From Blastococcus sp. TF02-09 (GTDB lineage: Bacteria; Actinomycetota; Actinomycetes; Mycobacteriales; Geodermatophilaceae), in NCBI RefSeq assembly GCF_003319105.1, contig NZ_QOHH01000007.1, forward strand, positions 62,001 to 126,000: 64,000 bases of DNA. The letters run 5' to 3'. A model generated the notes under the pieces. It was not told where the DNA came from, did no database searches, and saw nothing but the letters and a program-made list of their open reading frames with translations. The position numbers were made by a program, and so were the translations under genes. Shown piece by piece: positions 1 through 8,892 of the stretch. How positions within the stretch are numbered: position 1 is the stretch's first letter; every line of letters begins with the position of its first letter.

Positions 1-1568
1 GGATACCAGGCGTACTGCCCGGGCGTCATCGAGGGGCTGGCCGGGGTGTTCGGGTACGAGTTGTAGGTCACCCGCAGGTGTGGCTCCGCCGGGTCATCGG
101 CGCCAGGTGCGTAGTTGGCCGAGCGATACCTACGCCACGAGTTGCCGTCCGTCTCGTCAGCGGCGATGATGCGAAACCCAAAATTTGCCGACGGGTTGTC
201 CGCCCAGTGCTGCACGATTGGCGTCACCGGGAAAAGGGCGTCTCTCTCGCCGACCATACACCGGGGCTGCGCGCTGTACGCCGGGGAGTAGGCGCCCTGA
301 CCGGATGTAGTCGCCGACGGCTGGGCCGCCCAGGTAACCGCGGTAGCCTCCCAGGCTTGCGTCACCCGTTGGGCCAGCACACTGGCGGGGGTGCAGCCGA
401 GTCCTGAGTAGAAGTTCCTCAACTGCAATCCCGCGCTGAGGATCTTCTTGCCATTCAGCGCATCAGTCGGCACCTTCAAGAACGAACGCGCCCGATTGGC
501 CCCGCCGTCGTAGGTGCCGGCCCTCAGCTCCAGGGAACCCGCCTGAGAACTTGTGTAGCCGGTCTGGGTCCAGGTGTCGGAGCTGATCAATTTTGACCAG
601 GCCGGGTCAATCGTCACGGGGTACTGGGTGTCAGGATCGGCCAGAAAGCCAGCATCGGCAGTCAGCACCAAGACCGGACTGGTCGCTGGCCCCTCCAGCG
701 ATGTCTCGAGCGGCACAATTCGGGCCGGGTCACCCGATGCTTGATCGACCTGCGTGTCCCACATCATCGGACGCGGCGCGTAGAAGACGACCTTCCCCGC
801 CTCGTCGCGGACAAAAATGCCGCCGGACTCCGCGTCCACGGTGGCCGCCAGCCCTTCGGACAGAGTTAACGGGAAACTCAGTGTCACGTCACCGTCCGGT
901 GGCCCGTTGAGGACCACTGAGTGCGTGAATCCGTCACTCGATGCCGCGACCTGGACATCCGCGCCCGTCGAGGCCGATGGCTCCTCGCCCTCCGGCGATT
1001 CGGCTGCCTCTGTCACGCCAGTGACGTCCTCAGCAGCGCCGGGGTAAGTCGCCACCTCATCCTCCAGCACCGGCGCCGGGAGATCTCCCTCCCAGCCCAG
1101 TTCCAGCGAGGCGGGCTCGCCGGCGGAGTTCACTGACGTCAGCTCCGCCAGCGGAGCTCCGCCAGCATCACCACTGTCAGCACCGTTGGAGAAGACCACT
1201 TCGGCCGGGCCAGCTGCTGGCTCGATGCCCTCCTCGGTCTTCGTAAGGGACAGATCTGCGTTCTCCCACTTCCCGGACTGCTCGTCCCGCGCAAAGACGG
1301 GCGCCGAATAGGAGTCCATCGTCTAGGTGCCATCCGCGTTGGCCCAGACTTTCGTGGAAGCTGTCCGCTGGGACAGGTCCTCCACCGGATGTCCCTGCAC
1401 CCTCGCCGTCAACGCCGCCGAGACCGAATCCGGTCGCTCGGTGATGTTTGGGTCGGCCCCCTCGACCGCCGGCGTGTCAGGTGCCGCAGAAGCCGACGGC
1501 ACTTGCAGGCCGACCGCCACTACTGCACATGAGGTGAGCACTGCGAGGTTGCGCACCCGTCGCAGCAC
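1..1568 (-). pseudogene. Secreted DNRLRE-domain protein, interrupted by an in-frame TAG and cut by the window edge
   Basis: Read on the minus strand, a GTG at 1568 follows a good GGAGGGAGGG ribosome site and starts a Sec-type signal peptide (two arginines, a hydrophobic stretch ending near ASA-APD). The frame meets TAG at 1325-1323 (codon 82) and is then open again without a stop for 440 codons to the window edge; I checked every in-frame triplet. The protein downstream of the TAG shows an adhesin-like beta-rich region, a DNRLRE-type domain (residues near WTQTGYTSSQAG, SFLKVP, AVTWAAQP, FGFRI) and the start of a further extracellular module. Related actinobacterial proteins are large secreted or wall proteins, often with RHS repeats and a variable toxin tip, but that part lies outside the window. 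The TAG sits where relatives read GTW, so a TGG to TAG change is likely. Base composition is clearly lower in GC than the rest, suggesting transfer. Read-through or a sequencing error are alternatives to a true pseudogene. Confidence 0.8.
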
Positions 1569-1685
1569 CAGCCCTCCCTCCACCTTGGTGGGAACGAGGT
1601 GCGAGATACCTCGCCGCCGCCGATCACGCGGCGGTACAGCTACACCGGGCACCACTGAGGACCACCGAGGAGACACCGAAACCAC

Positions 1686-2016
1686 CGTTCGCCAGAAGCG
1701 TCACGTCCGCGCCGCTCCGACAGCCACGAGGACAAAGCGGAATGTAGGGGTCGCAGGCTCGCGGCAGTAGCCCGATTCACACTGAAAAAAAGGGCTGCAC
1801 TCCCATGAGCAACTTGCGCCCCAGGCGGCACACAGGCCCCTTGTGCAGCCTCGGATGCTGCAGACCGGGGGCGCTGAACCCTTCGCAGAAAAGAGTCCCG
1901 CTGGCTCGAGAAAGTTGACTGTGCCTCTGGTGACGCAGTCACCCAGGCACATACGTCAAGGGAATTGCATCGGGGGAGGGTCGCCTGAAGTGGTGTAGAT
2001 CGGGTCCCCAGTCTTG
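1686..2016. other. Gene-free, lower-GC stretch
   Basis: No convincing coding frame is visible upstream of the DNRLRE gene. The segment has an A-run around 1784-1790 and is less GC-rich than the chromosome-like part of the window. It probably holds the promoter of the minus-strand DNRLRE gene; I could not fix -10/-35 boxes. Confidence 0.5.
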
Positions 2017-2325
2017 ATGGCCGTGGCGGTCACCGACGTGAAGTGGCTTGGCGCTACCCAGGGGAGGGTCCGGCCGGGACGCTCGACCCCTCCTCCCCGA
2101 CGGTCAGCTCGCCGCAGCGCATACCGCAGCCGGTGGTTTGCAAGGTGGTGCATCTGCGGTAGAAGCAGCGGCTGGGTCCGGTGGCGACCGCCGTCTCGAC
2201 GGCGAGACCGCCGCCACCGCCCACGCGCTCTGAGCCAAGCACGAGACTCTTTCGCGAGCCACGGCATCACCGTCGAGCGCGCGCTGACCGACAACGGCAG
2301 CGCCTACCGCGGCCACGCCTGGCGA
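2017..2325 (+). pseudogene. Degraded IS481-family transposase remnant
   Basis: Three frame-shifted pieces resemble consecutive parts of an IS481-type transposase. Frame 1 from 2017 reads VAVTDVK, like the end of the helix-turn-helix domain. Frame 0 from about 2046 reads WRYPGEGPAGTLDPSS, then SPQRIPQPVV and KVVHLR-stop-KQRLGPV, which matches the linker usually written RSSRPH.SPQRTPQPVVR.VVHLRWKQRLGP. Frame 1 again at 2251-2325 reads FASHGITVERALTDNGSAYR then GHAWR, the DDE region around the second catalytic Asp (LTDNGS). One in-frame TAG, two frameshifts, loss of the segment with the first catalytic Asp, and loss of the C-terminal Glu region make it non-functional. I found no terminal inverted repeats. 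It marks a former mobile-element insertion at the edge of the low-GC accessory segment. Confidence 0.8.
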
Positions 2326-2416
2326 TGTAAGCATCGACGACTCGACCGCCGCCTCCGGCCGAGGACTCGCGCGATGCACGACCCTCGGCCTCTACGGCGA
2401 CGGAGGGCGCCCGCCG

Positions 2417-2881
2417 TCAGCCGGCCTCGGCGATCCGCCGGATCGCATCGAGCGTCTGCGGGATGCCCGCGTGCGCCGCCCGGGTGCGGTCGGCGATCTG
2501 CTCCTCCGCGGCGTCGCCGTAGCGCTCGTGGAAGAACGCGATCCCGTCCGGGAGGAACTCCCACGACTCGGTCAGCCGCGTGCCCTCGTCCACCGGCTCC
2601 ATGGCGAAGCTCCACCGCACGAGCCGGCCGCCGACCAGCCAGGCGAACTCGCGGCCCCGGTCGGCCGCCACCACCTGGCTGCGGGTCTCCCAGGTCCGCG
2701 CGGGCGTCTCGTTCCGGCCCGTGAACCAGGCACCCACCCGGGCGCCGTCGCCCTCGTCCCACCAGCAGGCGCGGCACTGCGGGCTCCACTCCCCGGTACG
2801 GGTCACGTCGGACACCAGGTCGTACACCGCCTCCGGCGTGGCACGGACGACGACCGACGACGAGTACGCGAGGTTCTCCAC
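2417..2881 (-). CDS. SRPBCC / polyketide cyclase-dehydrase-like protein
   Basis: A 154-residue protein with the START-like (SRPBCC) pattern: an N-terminal strand followed by RATPEAVYDLVSDVTRTGEW, central strands with W-rich segments (FAWLVGGRLVRWSF), the GTRLTESWEF strand and a long C-terminal helix. Such folds bind hydrophobic ligands in a deep cavity; many are of unknown substrate. Cytoplasmic, no signal peptide. GTG start. The next gene on the same strand ends 18 bp upstream, so the two small proteins are probably co-transcribed. Function beyond fold is not predicted. Confidence 0.8.
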   Translation of the reverse strand: MENLAYSSSVVVRATPEAVYDLVSDVTRTGEWSPQCRACWWDEGDGARVGAWFTGRNETPARTWETRSQVVAADRGREFAWLVGGRLVRWSFAMEPVDEGTRLTESWEFLPDGIAFFHERYGDAAEEQIADRTRAAHAGIPQTLDAIRRIAEAG

Positions 2882-2899
2882 CGCCGCAGTCTGCCCTGG

Positions 2900-3319
2900 T
2901 CAGGAAGGCCGTGTCCCGTCCGCGCGGATCAGCACCCGGCCGTCGGGGTCCTCCACCGTGTAGTGGATGGTCTGCATCCGGATCCGGCCGTCCTCGATCA
3001 GGTACGAGTCGGCTCCGTCGCGGATCCGGAACGGCCCGTCGTCGACGGTCCACTCCAGGAAGGCCAGCCGCCCCTCGACGAGCCGGTTGACGTAGGTCCA
3101 CCGCCCGCTGGGGATCTCGGCCATCAGCTGGCGGGCGAGCTCGCGGATCCCGGGGATGCCGCGGAACACCCCGCGCCCGGTGAGCACGACGACGTCCTCG
3201 GCGACGTTGCGGGCCAGATCGGCCTCGAACCCGTCCGGGACGGACGCGAGGCGGAGGTGGTCCTCCAGCACCTCGCGCGCCGAGCGCGCCGCCAGGTCCT
3301 GCGACTGCGCACCGGTCAC
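2900..3319 (-). CDS. NTF2-like (SnoaL-type) protein
   Basis: A 139-residue protein with the cone-shaped NTF2-like pattern: long N-terminal helices (ARSAREVLEDHLRL, DLARNVAEDVVVL), the GRGVFRGIPGIRELARQL helix, then four beta strands (WTYVNRLVEGRLAFLEWTV, DSYLIEDGRIRMQTIHYTV). This fold is used by small isomerases, hydratases and ligand binders; no catalytic residues are firmly identifiable. GTG start. Lies just upstream of the SRPBCC gene in the same direction. Confidence 0.75.
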   Translation of the reverse strand: MTGAQSQDLAARSAREVLEDHLRLASVPDGFEADLARNVAEDVVVLTGRGVFRGIPGIRELARQLMAEIPSGRWTYVNRLVEGRLAFLEWTVDDGPFRIRDGADSYLIEDGRIRMQTIHYTVEDPDGRVLIRADGTRPS

Positions 3320-3392
3320 GGCGACCTCCCGGGTCGGTCGGATCGCCTCGATCGTCCTCCTCCGCCCCCGCGGAGCGGAACAGGCGCCGGTG

Positions 3393-6011
3393 TCAGGCGC
3401 CGGCGCGGGCGGAGTCCGCGACGAGCAGTAGCGAGGCGTCCACGGTCTCCAGCGGCCGGGCGAACAGGTACCCCTGGGCGAGGTCGCAGCGGCCCTCGAC
3501 CAGCAGCTGCCGCTGGGCCTCGGTCTCCACGCCCTCCGCGACGATCTCCAGCCCGAGCGTGCGGCCGAGGTCGATCATCCCGCGGACGATCGGCGGCATC
3601 ACGCCGTCCTCACCGATCGTGCCGACGAACGAGCGGTCGATCTTCAGCACGTCCACGGTGAACTGGCGCAGGTGCGCCAGCGACGAGTAGCCGGTGCCGA
3701 AGTCGTCCAGCGCCAGCCGGAGGCCCAGCGCGCGCAGCGCGGCCAGGCACTCGCTGGCCCGCTCCGGGTCGGCCACCAGCGCCGTCTCGGTCACCTCGAG
3801 CACCAGTGCCGACGGCGGCAGCCCGCTGGCGGTCAGGGCCTCGGTGATGTGCTCGACCAGGTGCGGAGAGGTCAGCTGGACCGCCGACACGTTCACCGCC
3901 ACCGTCAGGTCCCGGCCGTGCTCGGCGCGCCATCCCGCCGCGGTCGCGCAGGCCTCGCGCAGCACCCACGCGCCGATCGGCTCGATGAGCCCGGAGGCCT
4001 CGGCCACCGGCACGAACCGGTCCGGCGGCACGGGGCCCAGGGCCGCGGAGTTCCACCGCAGCAGCGCCTCGAACCCGGTGACCGAGCCGTCGGCGAGGTC
4101 GACCACCGGCTGGTAGACCAGCCGGAACTCCCCCTCCCCCAGGGCGCCGCGCAGCTGCTCCTCCAGCTCGCGGGCGGCGACCGCGGAGGCGCGCATCCCC
4201 GCGTCGAAGACCACCGACCGGCCACGGCCGGCCATCTTCGCCGCGTACATCGCGATGTCGGCGTCACCGACCAGCGAGTCACTGGTGGCCCCGGCGTGCC
4301 CCACGGCGATGCCCACGCTGCCCGAGACCGTGACGGTCTGCTGCTCCAGAGCGAACGGGACGGCCAGGGCGGCGAGCACCCGCTCCGCCGTCGCGACGGC
4401 CTCCTCGGGTTCCGATCCGGCCTGCTCCACCAGGACGGCGAACTCGTCACCGCCCAGCCGGGACACGGTGTCGTCGATGCGGACCACCGAGCGCAGCCGC
4501 CGGGCGACCTCGCGGAGCAGCGCGTCGCCGGCCGGGTGCCCGAGGGTGTCGTTGACCCCCTTGAAGCCGTCGAGGTCGATGAACACCACCGCCGGCTGCC
4601 CCGGGCCGCGGACCGCGCGCCGCAGCGCCTGCTCGACGCGGTCGGCGAACAGCGCGCGGTTGGCCAGGCCGGTGAGCGCGTCGTGGAAGGCCTGGTGGGC
4701 CAGCGCCTCCTCGGCCCGCTTCCGGTCGCTGATGTCGGTGAGGTGCACGATGACGCCGCCGACGTCCGGGTCGTCGGTCAGGTCGGCCGCCCGGATCCCG
4801 ATCCAGACGTTCTCCCCGCCGCGCTCGCACAGCAGCTCGGCGTCGACGACCTCGCCGGCCGCCCGGATCGCCCGCTCGATGGTCACCTGGACCTCGCGCG
4901 GGTCCCCGCCGAAGGACCGGACCAGCTCGGTGGCCTGCAGCTCGCCGTCGCCGTCGACCCGCACCATGTCCGGGAGCGTGGCCCGGTCGCTGAGCAGACG
5001 CCCGTCGCGGCTCACCACGACCACCGCGTCCGAGCTGTGCGCCGCGAGCGCCGCGCTGTACCGCTGCTGCGAGACCAGCCGCGCCCGTGCCCGGGCCTCT
5101 CCGGCCACGAGCAGCGCCGTCCTCGCGAAGACCAGCGTCGTCAGCACGGCGGTGGCGACCAGCACCAGGCCGGCGGCCTCCTCCGCGCCGATCGCGTCGA
5201 CGTAGGCCTCCATGACGGCCGGGACCAGCAGCGCGCTCAGGCACACCGCGAGCCGGCCCATCCCGCCGTGCGGCTCGCCGGCCGTCTCCGGCTCGCCGGT
5301 CCCGCGGTTCATCCCGCAGGCCAGCGCCATGAGGAGGGTGCCCAGCAGCCAGCCGGTGGCCAGCCACGCGCTCCCGCTGCGGAACTGCCCGTCCACGAGG
5401 TAGGCGACGTCGGCCAGCAGCCAGGCCCCGGCGCCCAGGGCGACCGTGACCGACGCCTCGAGGCGCCGCACCCCGGTGACCACCAGGCGGAAGACGAGGG
5501 CGATGATCGCGGCGTCGAGGGCGGGGTTCAGCGCCCACACCAGCCGGCTGCCCAGCGGCAGCGACGCATCGTGGACGACGTGGGCGATCGCGAACTGCCA
5601 CAGCACCACGACCACCGTGACGAACACGACGGCGGCGTCGATGGAGCCGGCGATCCGTTGCTGCCGGCTCCGGCCGTGACGTGCCGACGCCCGCAGCAGC
5701 CCGAAGCCGAACGCGGCGTACCCGGCGAGGTTCACGACGTCGGACGGTGCGAGTCCGCTCGTCACCCCGAACTGGGCCTCCACCCACCACACGGCGTCGC
5801 CCAGGACCGACAGGGTGACGCCCAGCGCGACCGGCCACGCGATCCTGCGGGAGCTCGCCGGCTGCCGGCTGGTACCCCACCAGGCCACGGCCACCGCCGC
5901 GACGCCGACCGCGTAGTACAGGACGACGCCCGCGCCGGTGCCGAAGAGCGCGGCACGCACCGCCAGCACGGCCGCGACCAGCACGGCCACCACCATGTTG
6001 CGTGCGCTCAC
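3393..6011 (-). CDS. Membrane-bound PAS-GGDEF-EAL cyclic-di-GMP signalling protein
   Basis: 872 residues from a GTG at 6011 preceded by a GGGAGG ribosome site; the frame is open further upstream but without coding character. About eight hydrophobic segments fill residues 1-280. A PAS-like domain follows (about 312-430, ending HLTDISDRKRAEE), then GGDEF (about 435-590) and EAL (about 600-865). The cyclase site is intact (RLGGDEF near residue 519) and an I-site RxxD (RIDD) sits five residues upstream. The phosphodiesterase signature is also intact: EALLRW near 647, ExTE in EVTETAL, DDFGTGYSS, KIDRSFV and EGVET. Both activities are therefore possible, making and degrading cyclic di-GMP under control of the membrane sensor. 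Which one dominates cannot be told. It stands alone, not in an operon. Confidence 0.93.
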   Translation of the reverse strand: MSARNMVVAVLVAAVLAVRAALFGTGAGVVLYYAVGVAAVAVAWWGTSRQPASSRRIAWPVALGVTLSVLGDAVWWVEAQFGVTSGLAPSDVVNLAGYAAFGFGLLRASARHGRSRQQRIAGSIDAAVVFVTVVVVLWQFAIAHVVHDASLPLGSRLVWALNPALDAAIIALVFRLVVTGVRRLEASVTVALGAGAWLLADVAYLVDGQFRSGSAWLATGWLLGTLLMALACGMNRGTGEPETAGEPHGGMGRLAVCLSALLVPAVMEAYVDAIGAEEAAGLVLVATAVLTTLVFARTALLVAGEARARARLVSQQRYSAALAAHSSDAVVVVSRDGRLLSDRATLPDMVRVDGDGELQATELVRSFGGDPREVQVTIERAIRAAGEVVDAELLCERGGENVWIGIRAADLTDDPDVGGVIVHLTDISDRKRAEEALAHQAFHDALTGLANRALFADRVEQALRRAVRGPGQPAVVFIDLDGFKGVNDTLGHPAGDALLREVARRLRSVVRIDDTVSRLGGDEFAVLVEQAGSEPEEAVATAERVLAALAVPFALEQQTVTVSGSVGIAVGHAGATSDSLVGDADIAMYAAKMAGRGRSVVFDAGMRASAVAARELEEQLRGALGEGEFRLVYQPVVDLADGSVTGFEALLRWNSAALGPVPPDRFVPVAEASGLIEPIGAWVLREACATAAGWRAEHGRDLTVAVNVSAVQLTSPHLVEHITEALTASGLPPSALVLEVTETALVADPERASECLAALRALGLRLALDDFGTGYSSLAHLRQFTVDVLKIDRSFVGTIGEDGVMPPIVRGMIDLGRTLGLEIVAEGVETEAQRQLLVEGRCDLAQGYLFARPLETVDASLLLVADSARAGA

Positions 6012-6141
6012 GCCGCCACCCACCTCCCGTTGGACACAACCGATCCCGGGAGGAATCGACACCGGAGCAACGGACCTGAGCGGGACCGGAACTCGACTCC
6101 CCCTCCCGGGTGACGCGGGGAGCTGGGCGGGTCGGGGCGGG

Positions 6142-7680
6142 CTACCGCAGGGTGGCGACGACGAGGTGCGGGCCGGGCTCAGCCAGGGCGTGCCGGAGCT
6201 GCTCGGCCAGCTCCTCGGCCGTCTCCGCGCGCGAGGCCGGGACGCCCATGCCCTGCGCGATCGAGACGAAGTCCAGCGCCGGCCCGGTGAGGTCGAGGAG
6301 CTTGCGCGCCCGCTCGCCGTCGCTGGCCGCACCCACGCGGGTCAGCTCGTGCTCGAGGATCGCGTACGAGCCGTTGTCGCAGATGATCGTGGTGATGTTC
6401 GCCTGCTCGCGGGCGTAGCTCCACAGCGCGGAGATCGTGTACATCGCGCTGCCGTCGGCCTGGATGCCGATCACCGGCCGGTCGGGGCAGGCCACGGCCG
6501 CACCCAGCGCCATGGGCAGCCCGTCGCCGATCGCACCGCCGGTGAGCGACAGCCAGTCGTGCCGCGGACCGGCGGAGGTCAGCTCGGTGAGGCCGGCACC
6601 CGAGGTGAGCGCCTCGTCGACGACGATCGCGCCCTCCGGCAGCAGGGCGCCGACCACCGCCGCCATCGCCCGGGGGTTCAGCGGGCCGCTGGGCAGCTCG
6701 GGGGTCTCGCGCTCCATCACCTGCGGCTCGGCTCCGGGCGCGGCCAGCTCGGCCAGTGCCTCCAGTGCCGCGACGCCGTTCTCCCCCGGCTGGCTCAGCA
6801 CGTGCACCGTGCAGTCCTCCGGCACCGGGTGCCCGGGCATGCCGGGGTAGGCGAAGAAGTGCACCGGCGCGGTGGCACCGGCCAGGACGAGGTGCTTGGT
6901 GCCCTTCAGCGCGGCCATCGCCATCTCCGGCGGGTAGGGCAGCCGGTGCAGGTCGGGCAGCCCGGCGCCGCGGGCGGTGCGGGCGGGGAACGTCTCGGCC
7001 ACCAGGCGGACGCCGGTGCCGGCGGCGACCCGCGCCGCGGCCAGCTGGCCCTCGGGCGACGCCAGGACGTCACCGCCGAGGAAGAGCACCGTCTCCTCCC
7101 CCGTCAGGACCGTGGCGATGCCCTCGATCAGCGACGGCGCGGCGTGCGGCCGGGGCCGGACGTGCAGCGGCTCGGCGGGCTCGGCGCCGTCCTCCCACGA
7201 CACGTCGGCGGGGAGGATCAGCGTGGCGACGCCGGCCTTCTTCGCCATCGCGACGGCCTCCGCGGCGTCGCCGGCCACGTCGGCCGGGGACAGCGACCGG
7301 CGGACCCAGCCCGAGACCGTGCCGGCGACGGCGTCGATGTCGGACTCCAGGGGGGCGTCCAGGCGCTTGTGCGAGCGGGCGTGGTCGCCGACCACGTTGA
7401 CCAGCGGCGCCCCGCCCCGGCGCGCGTTGTGCAGGTTGGCCAGCCCGTTGCCGAGGCCGGGACCCAGGTGCAGCAGCGTCGCGGCCGGCCGCCCGGCCAT
7501 CCGCGCGTAGCCGTCGGCCGCGCCGGTGGCCACGCCCTCGAACAGGGTCAGCACACCCCGCATCTCGGGGACGTCGTCCAGCGCCGCCACGAAGTGCATC
7601 TCGGACGTGCCCGGGTTGGAGAAGCAGACGTCCACGCCCGCGTCGACCAAGGTCCTGATGAGAGCCTGCGCACCGTTCAC
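6142..7680 (-). CDS. ilvX: ThDP-dependent enzyme, IlvX-like acetolactate synthase large subunit homologue
   Basis: 512 residues from GTG at 7680 (the frame extends upstream but the family starts at MNGAQAL). Three ThDP-enzyme domains are seen: N-terminal pyrimidine domain with the cofactor-activating Glu in LFEGVATGAADGYARM, a central domain, and the C-terminal PP domain with ADGS...CDNGSYA as the Mg-ThDP motif (ADG in place of the usual GDG). The sequence strongly recalls mycobacterial IlvX, a shorter acetohydroxyacid synthase-like protein without a regulatory subunit. The true substrate is uncertain; related enzymes include benzoylformate and oxalyl-CoA decarboxylases. Single gene, probably constitutive metabolism. 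Confidence 0.85.
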   Translation of the reverse strand: MNGAQALIRTLVDAGVDVCFSNPGTSEMHFVAALDDVPEMRGVLTLFEGVATGAADGYARMAGRPAATLLHLGPGLGNGLANLHNARRGGAPLVNVVGDHARSHKRLDAPLESDIDAVAGTVSGWVRRSLSPADVAGDAAEAVAMAKKAGVATLILPADVSWEDGAEPAEPLHVRPRPHAAPSLIEGIATVLTGEETVLFLGGDVLASPEGQLAAARVAAGTGVRLVAETFPARTARGAGLPDLHRLPYPPEMAMAALKGTKHLVLAGATAPVHFFAYPGMPGHPVPEDCTVHVLSQPGENGVAALEALAELAAPGAEPQVMERETPELPSGPLNPRAMAAVVGALLPEGAIVVDEALTSGAGLTELTSAGPRHDWLSLTGGAIGDGLPMALGAAVACPDRPVIGIQADGSAMYTISALWSYAREQANITTIICDNGSYAILEHELTRVGAASDGERARKLLDLTGPALDFVSIAQGMGVPASRAETAEELAEQLRHALAEPGPHLVVATLR

Positions 7681-7860
7681 GCCCCGACCCTGGCACGAGC
7701 CCGGGCGGGGAGCGACCTCAGGGGTCAGGAGCTCACGGCTCCGGCACCGGCGACCGAGCGACGGCGTCGACCAGGTGCCGGCGACGAGCACGGCGTCACC
7801 CGGACCTGTGGACAACCCCCGGAACGGGCGCGTGACCGGCTGCGGACTGTTACGGTCCGC

Positions 7861-7873
7861 TCCGTATCCGTCC
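7861..7873 (+). promoter_or_regulatory. Putative shared element upstream of the WXG100 gene (TCCGTATCCGTCC)
   Basis: The 13-mer differs at one position from TCCGTATCGGTCC at 23174-23186, which lies upstream of the 944-residue exported protein at the other end of the T7SS-like locus. Here it is about 50 bp before the WXG100 start and close to a GGAC...GTCC dyad. Either an operator or part of a promoter; chance similarity is possible. Confidence 0.35.
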
Positions 7874-7922
7874 TGTCCCGTCGGTGCCAGGACGCACCCG
7901 GGCCGTCCCGATTGGACTCACC

Positions 7923-8219
7923 ATGGCGAACGTCAACGTCACCTACCAGCAGATGGAAGACGCAGCCGGCCGGCTCACGAACGGGCGCACGGAGATCGAC
8001 GGCATGCTCGGTCAGCTCAAGAGCCTGGTCGACCAGCTGGTCGCTGAGGGCTACGTGACCGACAGCTCTAGCCGCAGCTTCCAGGCCTCATACGACGAGT
8101 TCACCACCGGCGCCCGGAACATGATCGCCGGCCTCGACGGCATGGCCTCCTACCTCAACCAGGCCGCCGCGACCTTCCGCGACGCCGACACGCAGCTGGC
8201 CAGCGCCCTCGGCCGCTGA
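7923..8219 (+). CDS. WXG100-like type VII secretion substrate
   Basis: 98 residues, the size of ESX WXG100 proteins, with two long amphipathic helices split by a short turn. The turn reads EGYVTDSSSRSFQASYDEF, so the classical W-x-G is replaced (Y-V-T), as happens in some actinobacterial members; aromatic residues needed for the hairpin packing are retained. It starts at ATG 7923, is transcribed divergently from ilvX, and converges with the large ESX-like gene cluster. A strong hairpin follows directly. Probably an early substrate secreted as a dimer, or the partner of the WXG100-like protein at 11623. No signal peptide, as expected. Confidence 0.85.
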   Translation: MANVNVTYQQMEDAAGRLTNGRTEIDGMLGQLKSLVDQLVAEGYVTDSSSRSFQASYDEFTTGARNMIAGLDGMASYLNQAAATFRDADTQLASALGR

Positions 8220-8237
8220 TCACCGTCCAGCACGACG

Positions 8238-8266
8238 GAGGCCGCCTCGCACCGCGAGGCGGCCTC
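8238..8266. terminator. Strong bidirectional hairpin terminator
   Basis: Arms GAGGCCGCCTCG (8238-8249) and CGAGGCGGCCTC (8255-8266) are perfectly complementary with a 5-base loop. It lies between the convergent WXG100 gene and the end of the large minus-strand T7SS-like operon and can serve both. Confidence 0.85.
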
Positions 8267-8304
8267 GGTCGTTCCCGGGGCACATCAGCCGGAAGACCCG
8301 GCGG

Positions 8305-8892
8305 TCACTCCACCCGGACGACGAGGGCGGCGGCCATCCGGTCGGCCTGCTCCACGAGCGCATCACCGAGCGCCAGTGCGCGCCAGGATGTGGTGATCCT
8401 CAGCAGGGCATCGTCGACGCCGGGCAGCTCCAGCACGTAGGACACCCGCTCGACGACCGATCCGCCGTCGTCGCCCCCGCGGAGCTCGTGCTGCCGGACC
8501 GCCGGCCCGGCGACCAGGAGCCGGCGATCGACCTCGGGCGGGTCCAGGTGCTCCGGCTGTTGCACCGCCAGCGCCCGGGCGACGTCGTCGAGGTCGGGCA
8601 GGTCGCCGGCCGTGCCGAACACCAGCTCGACGTGGCAGTAGGCGACCACCGGCGTCAGGGCCTGCGGGAGGAAGACGAACGCCAGCTCCACCTGGGCCGC
8701 GTAGGCCTCGCGGGCGTGCGCGAGCACCGAGTCCGTCGTCGCCAGCACCGCCGTGTCCGCCGCCTCGGGGCCGGCGAGCGCACGCACCAGGTCTTCGGCC
8801 CAGGCCGCCGCCTCGGCCGCGTCCTCCGGCACCGCGTACCACCCCGGATCGGGCTCCAGCTCCAGCTCGAGTTCCGGGTCCTCGGCGCTCAC
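8305..8892 (-). CDS. Unknown protein A of the T7SS-like locus
   Basis: 195 residues, strongly acidic N-terminus (runs of Glu/Leu), cytoplasmic by appearance. It begins at GTG 8892 overlapping the stop of the preceding gene by 4 bp, so it is the last cistron of the operon. Its order of segments resembles the 209-residue protein at 11918: an aromatic N-terminal motif (WYAVP versus WWAVD), a helix with LV, a HAREAYAAQVELA-like helix, and a C-terminal helix read as LGDALVEQADRMAAAL versus LADALVEVFDAVATTL. I infer divergent paralogues, perhaps chaperone-like factors for secreted substrates in the way EspG serves ESX, but no family is recognised. Confidence 0.75.
   Translation of the reverse strand: MSAEDPELELELEPDPGWYAVPEDAAEAAAWAEDLVRALAGPEAADTAVLATTDSVLAHAREAYAAQVELAFVFLPQALTPVVAYCHVELVFGTAGDLPDLDDVARALAVQQPEHLDPPEVDRRLLVAGPAVRQHELRGGDDGGSVVERVSYVLELPGVDDALLRITTSWRALALGDALVEQADRMAAALVVRVE

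Noticed and set aside
3672-6113. 813-codon plus-strand open frame
   Set aside because: Antisense to the GGDEF-EAL gene, whose motifs are all intact on the minus strand.
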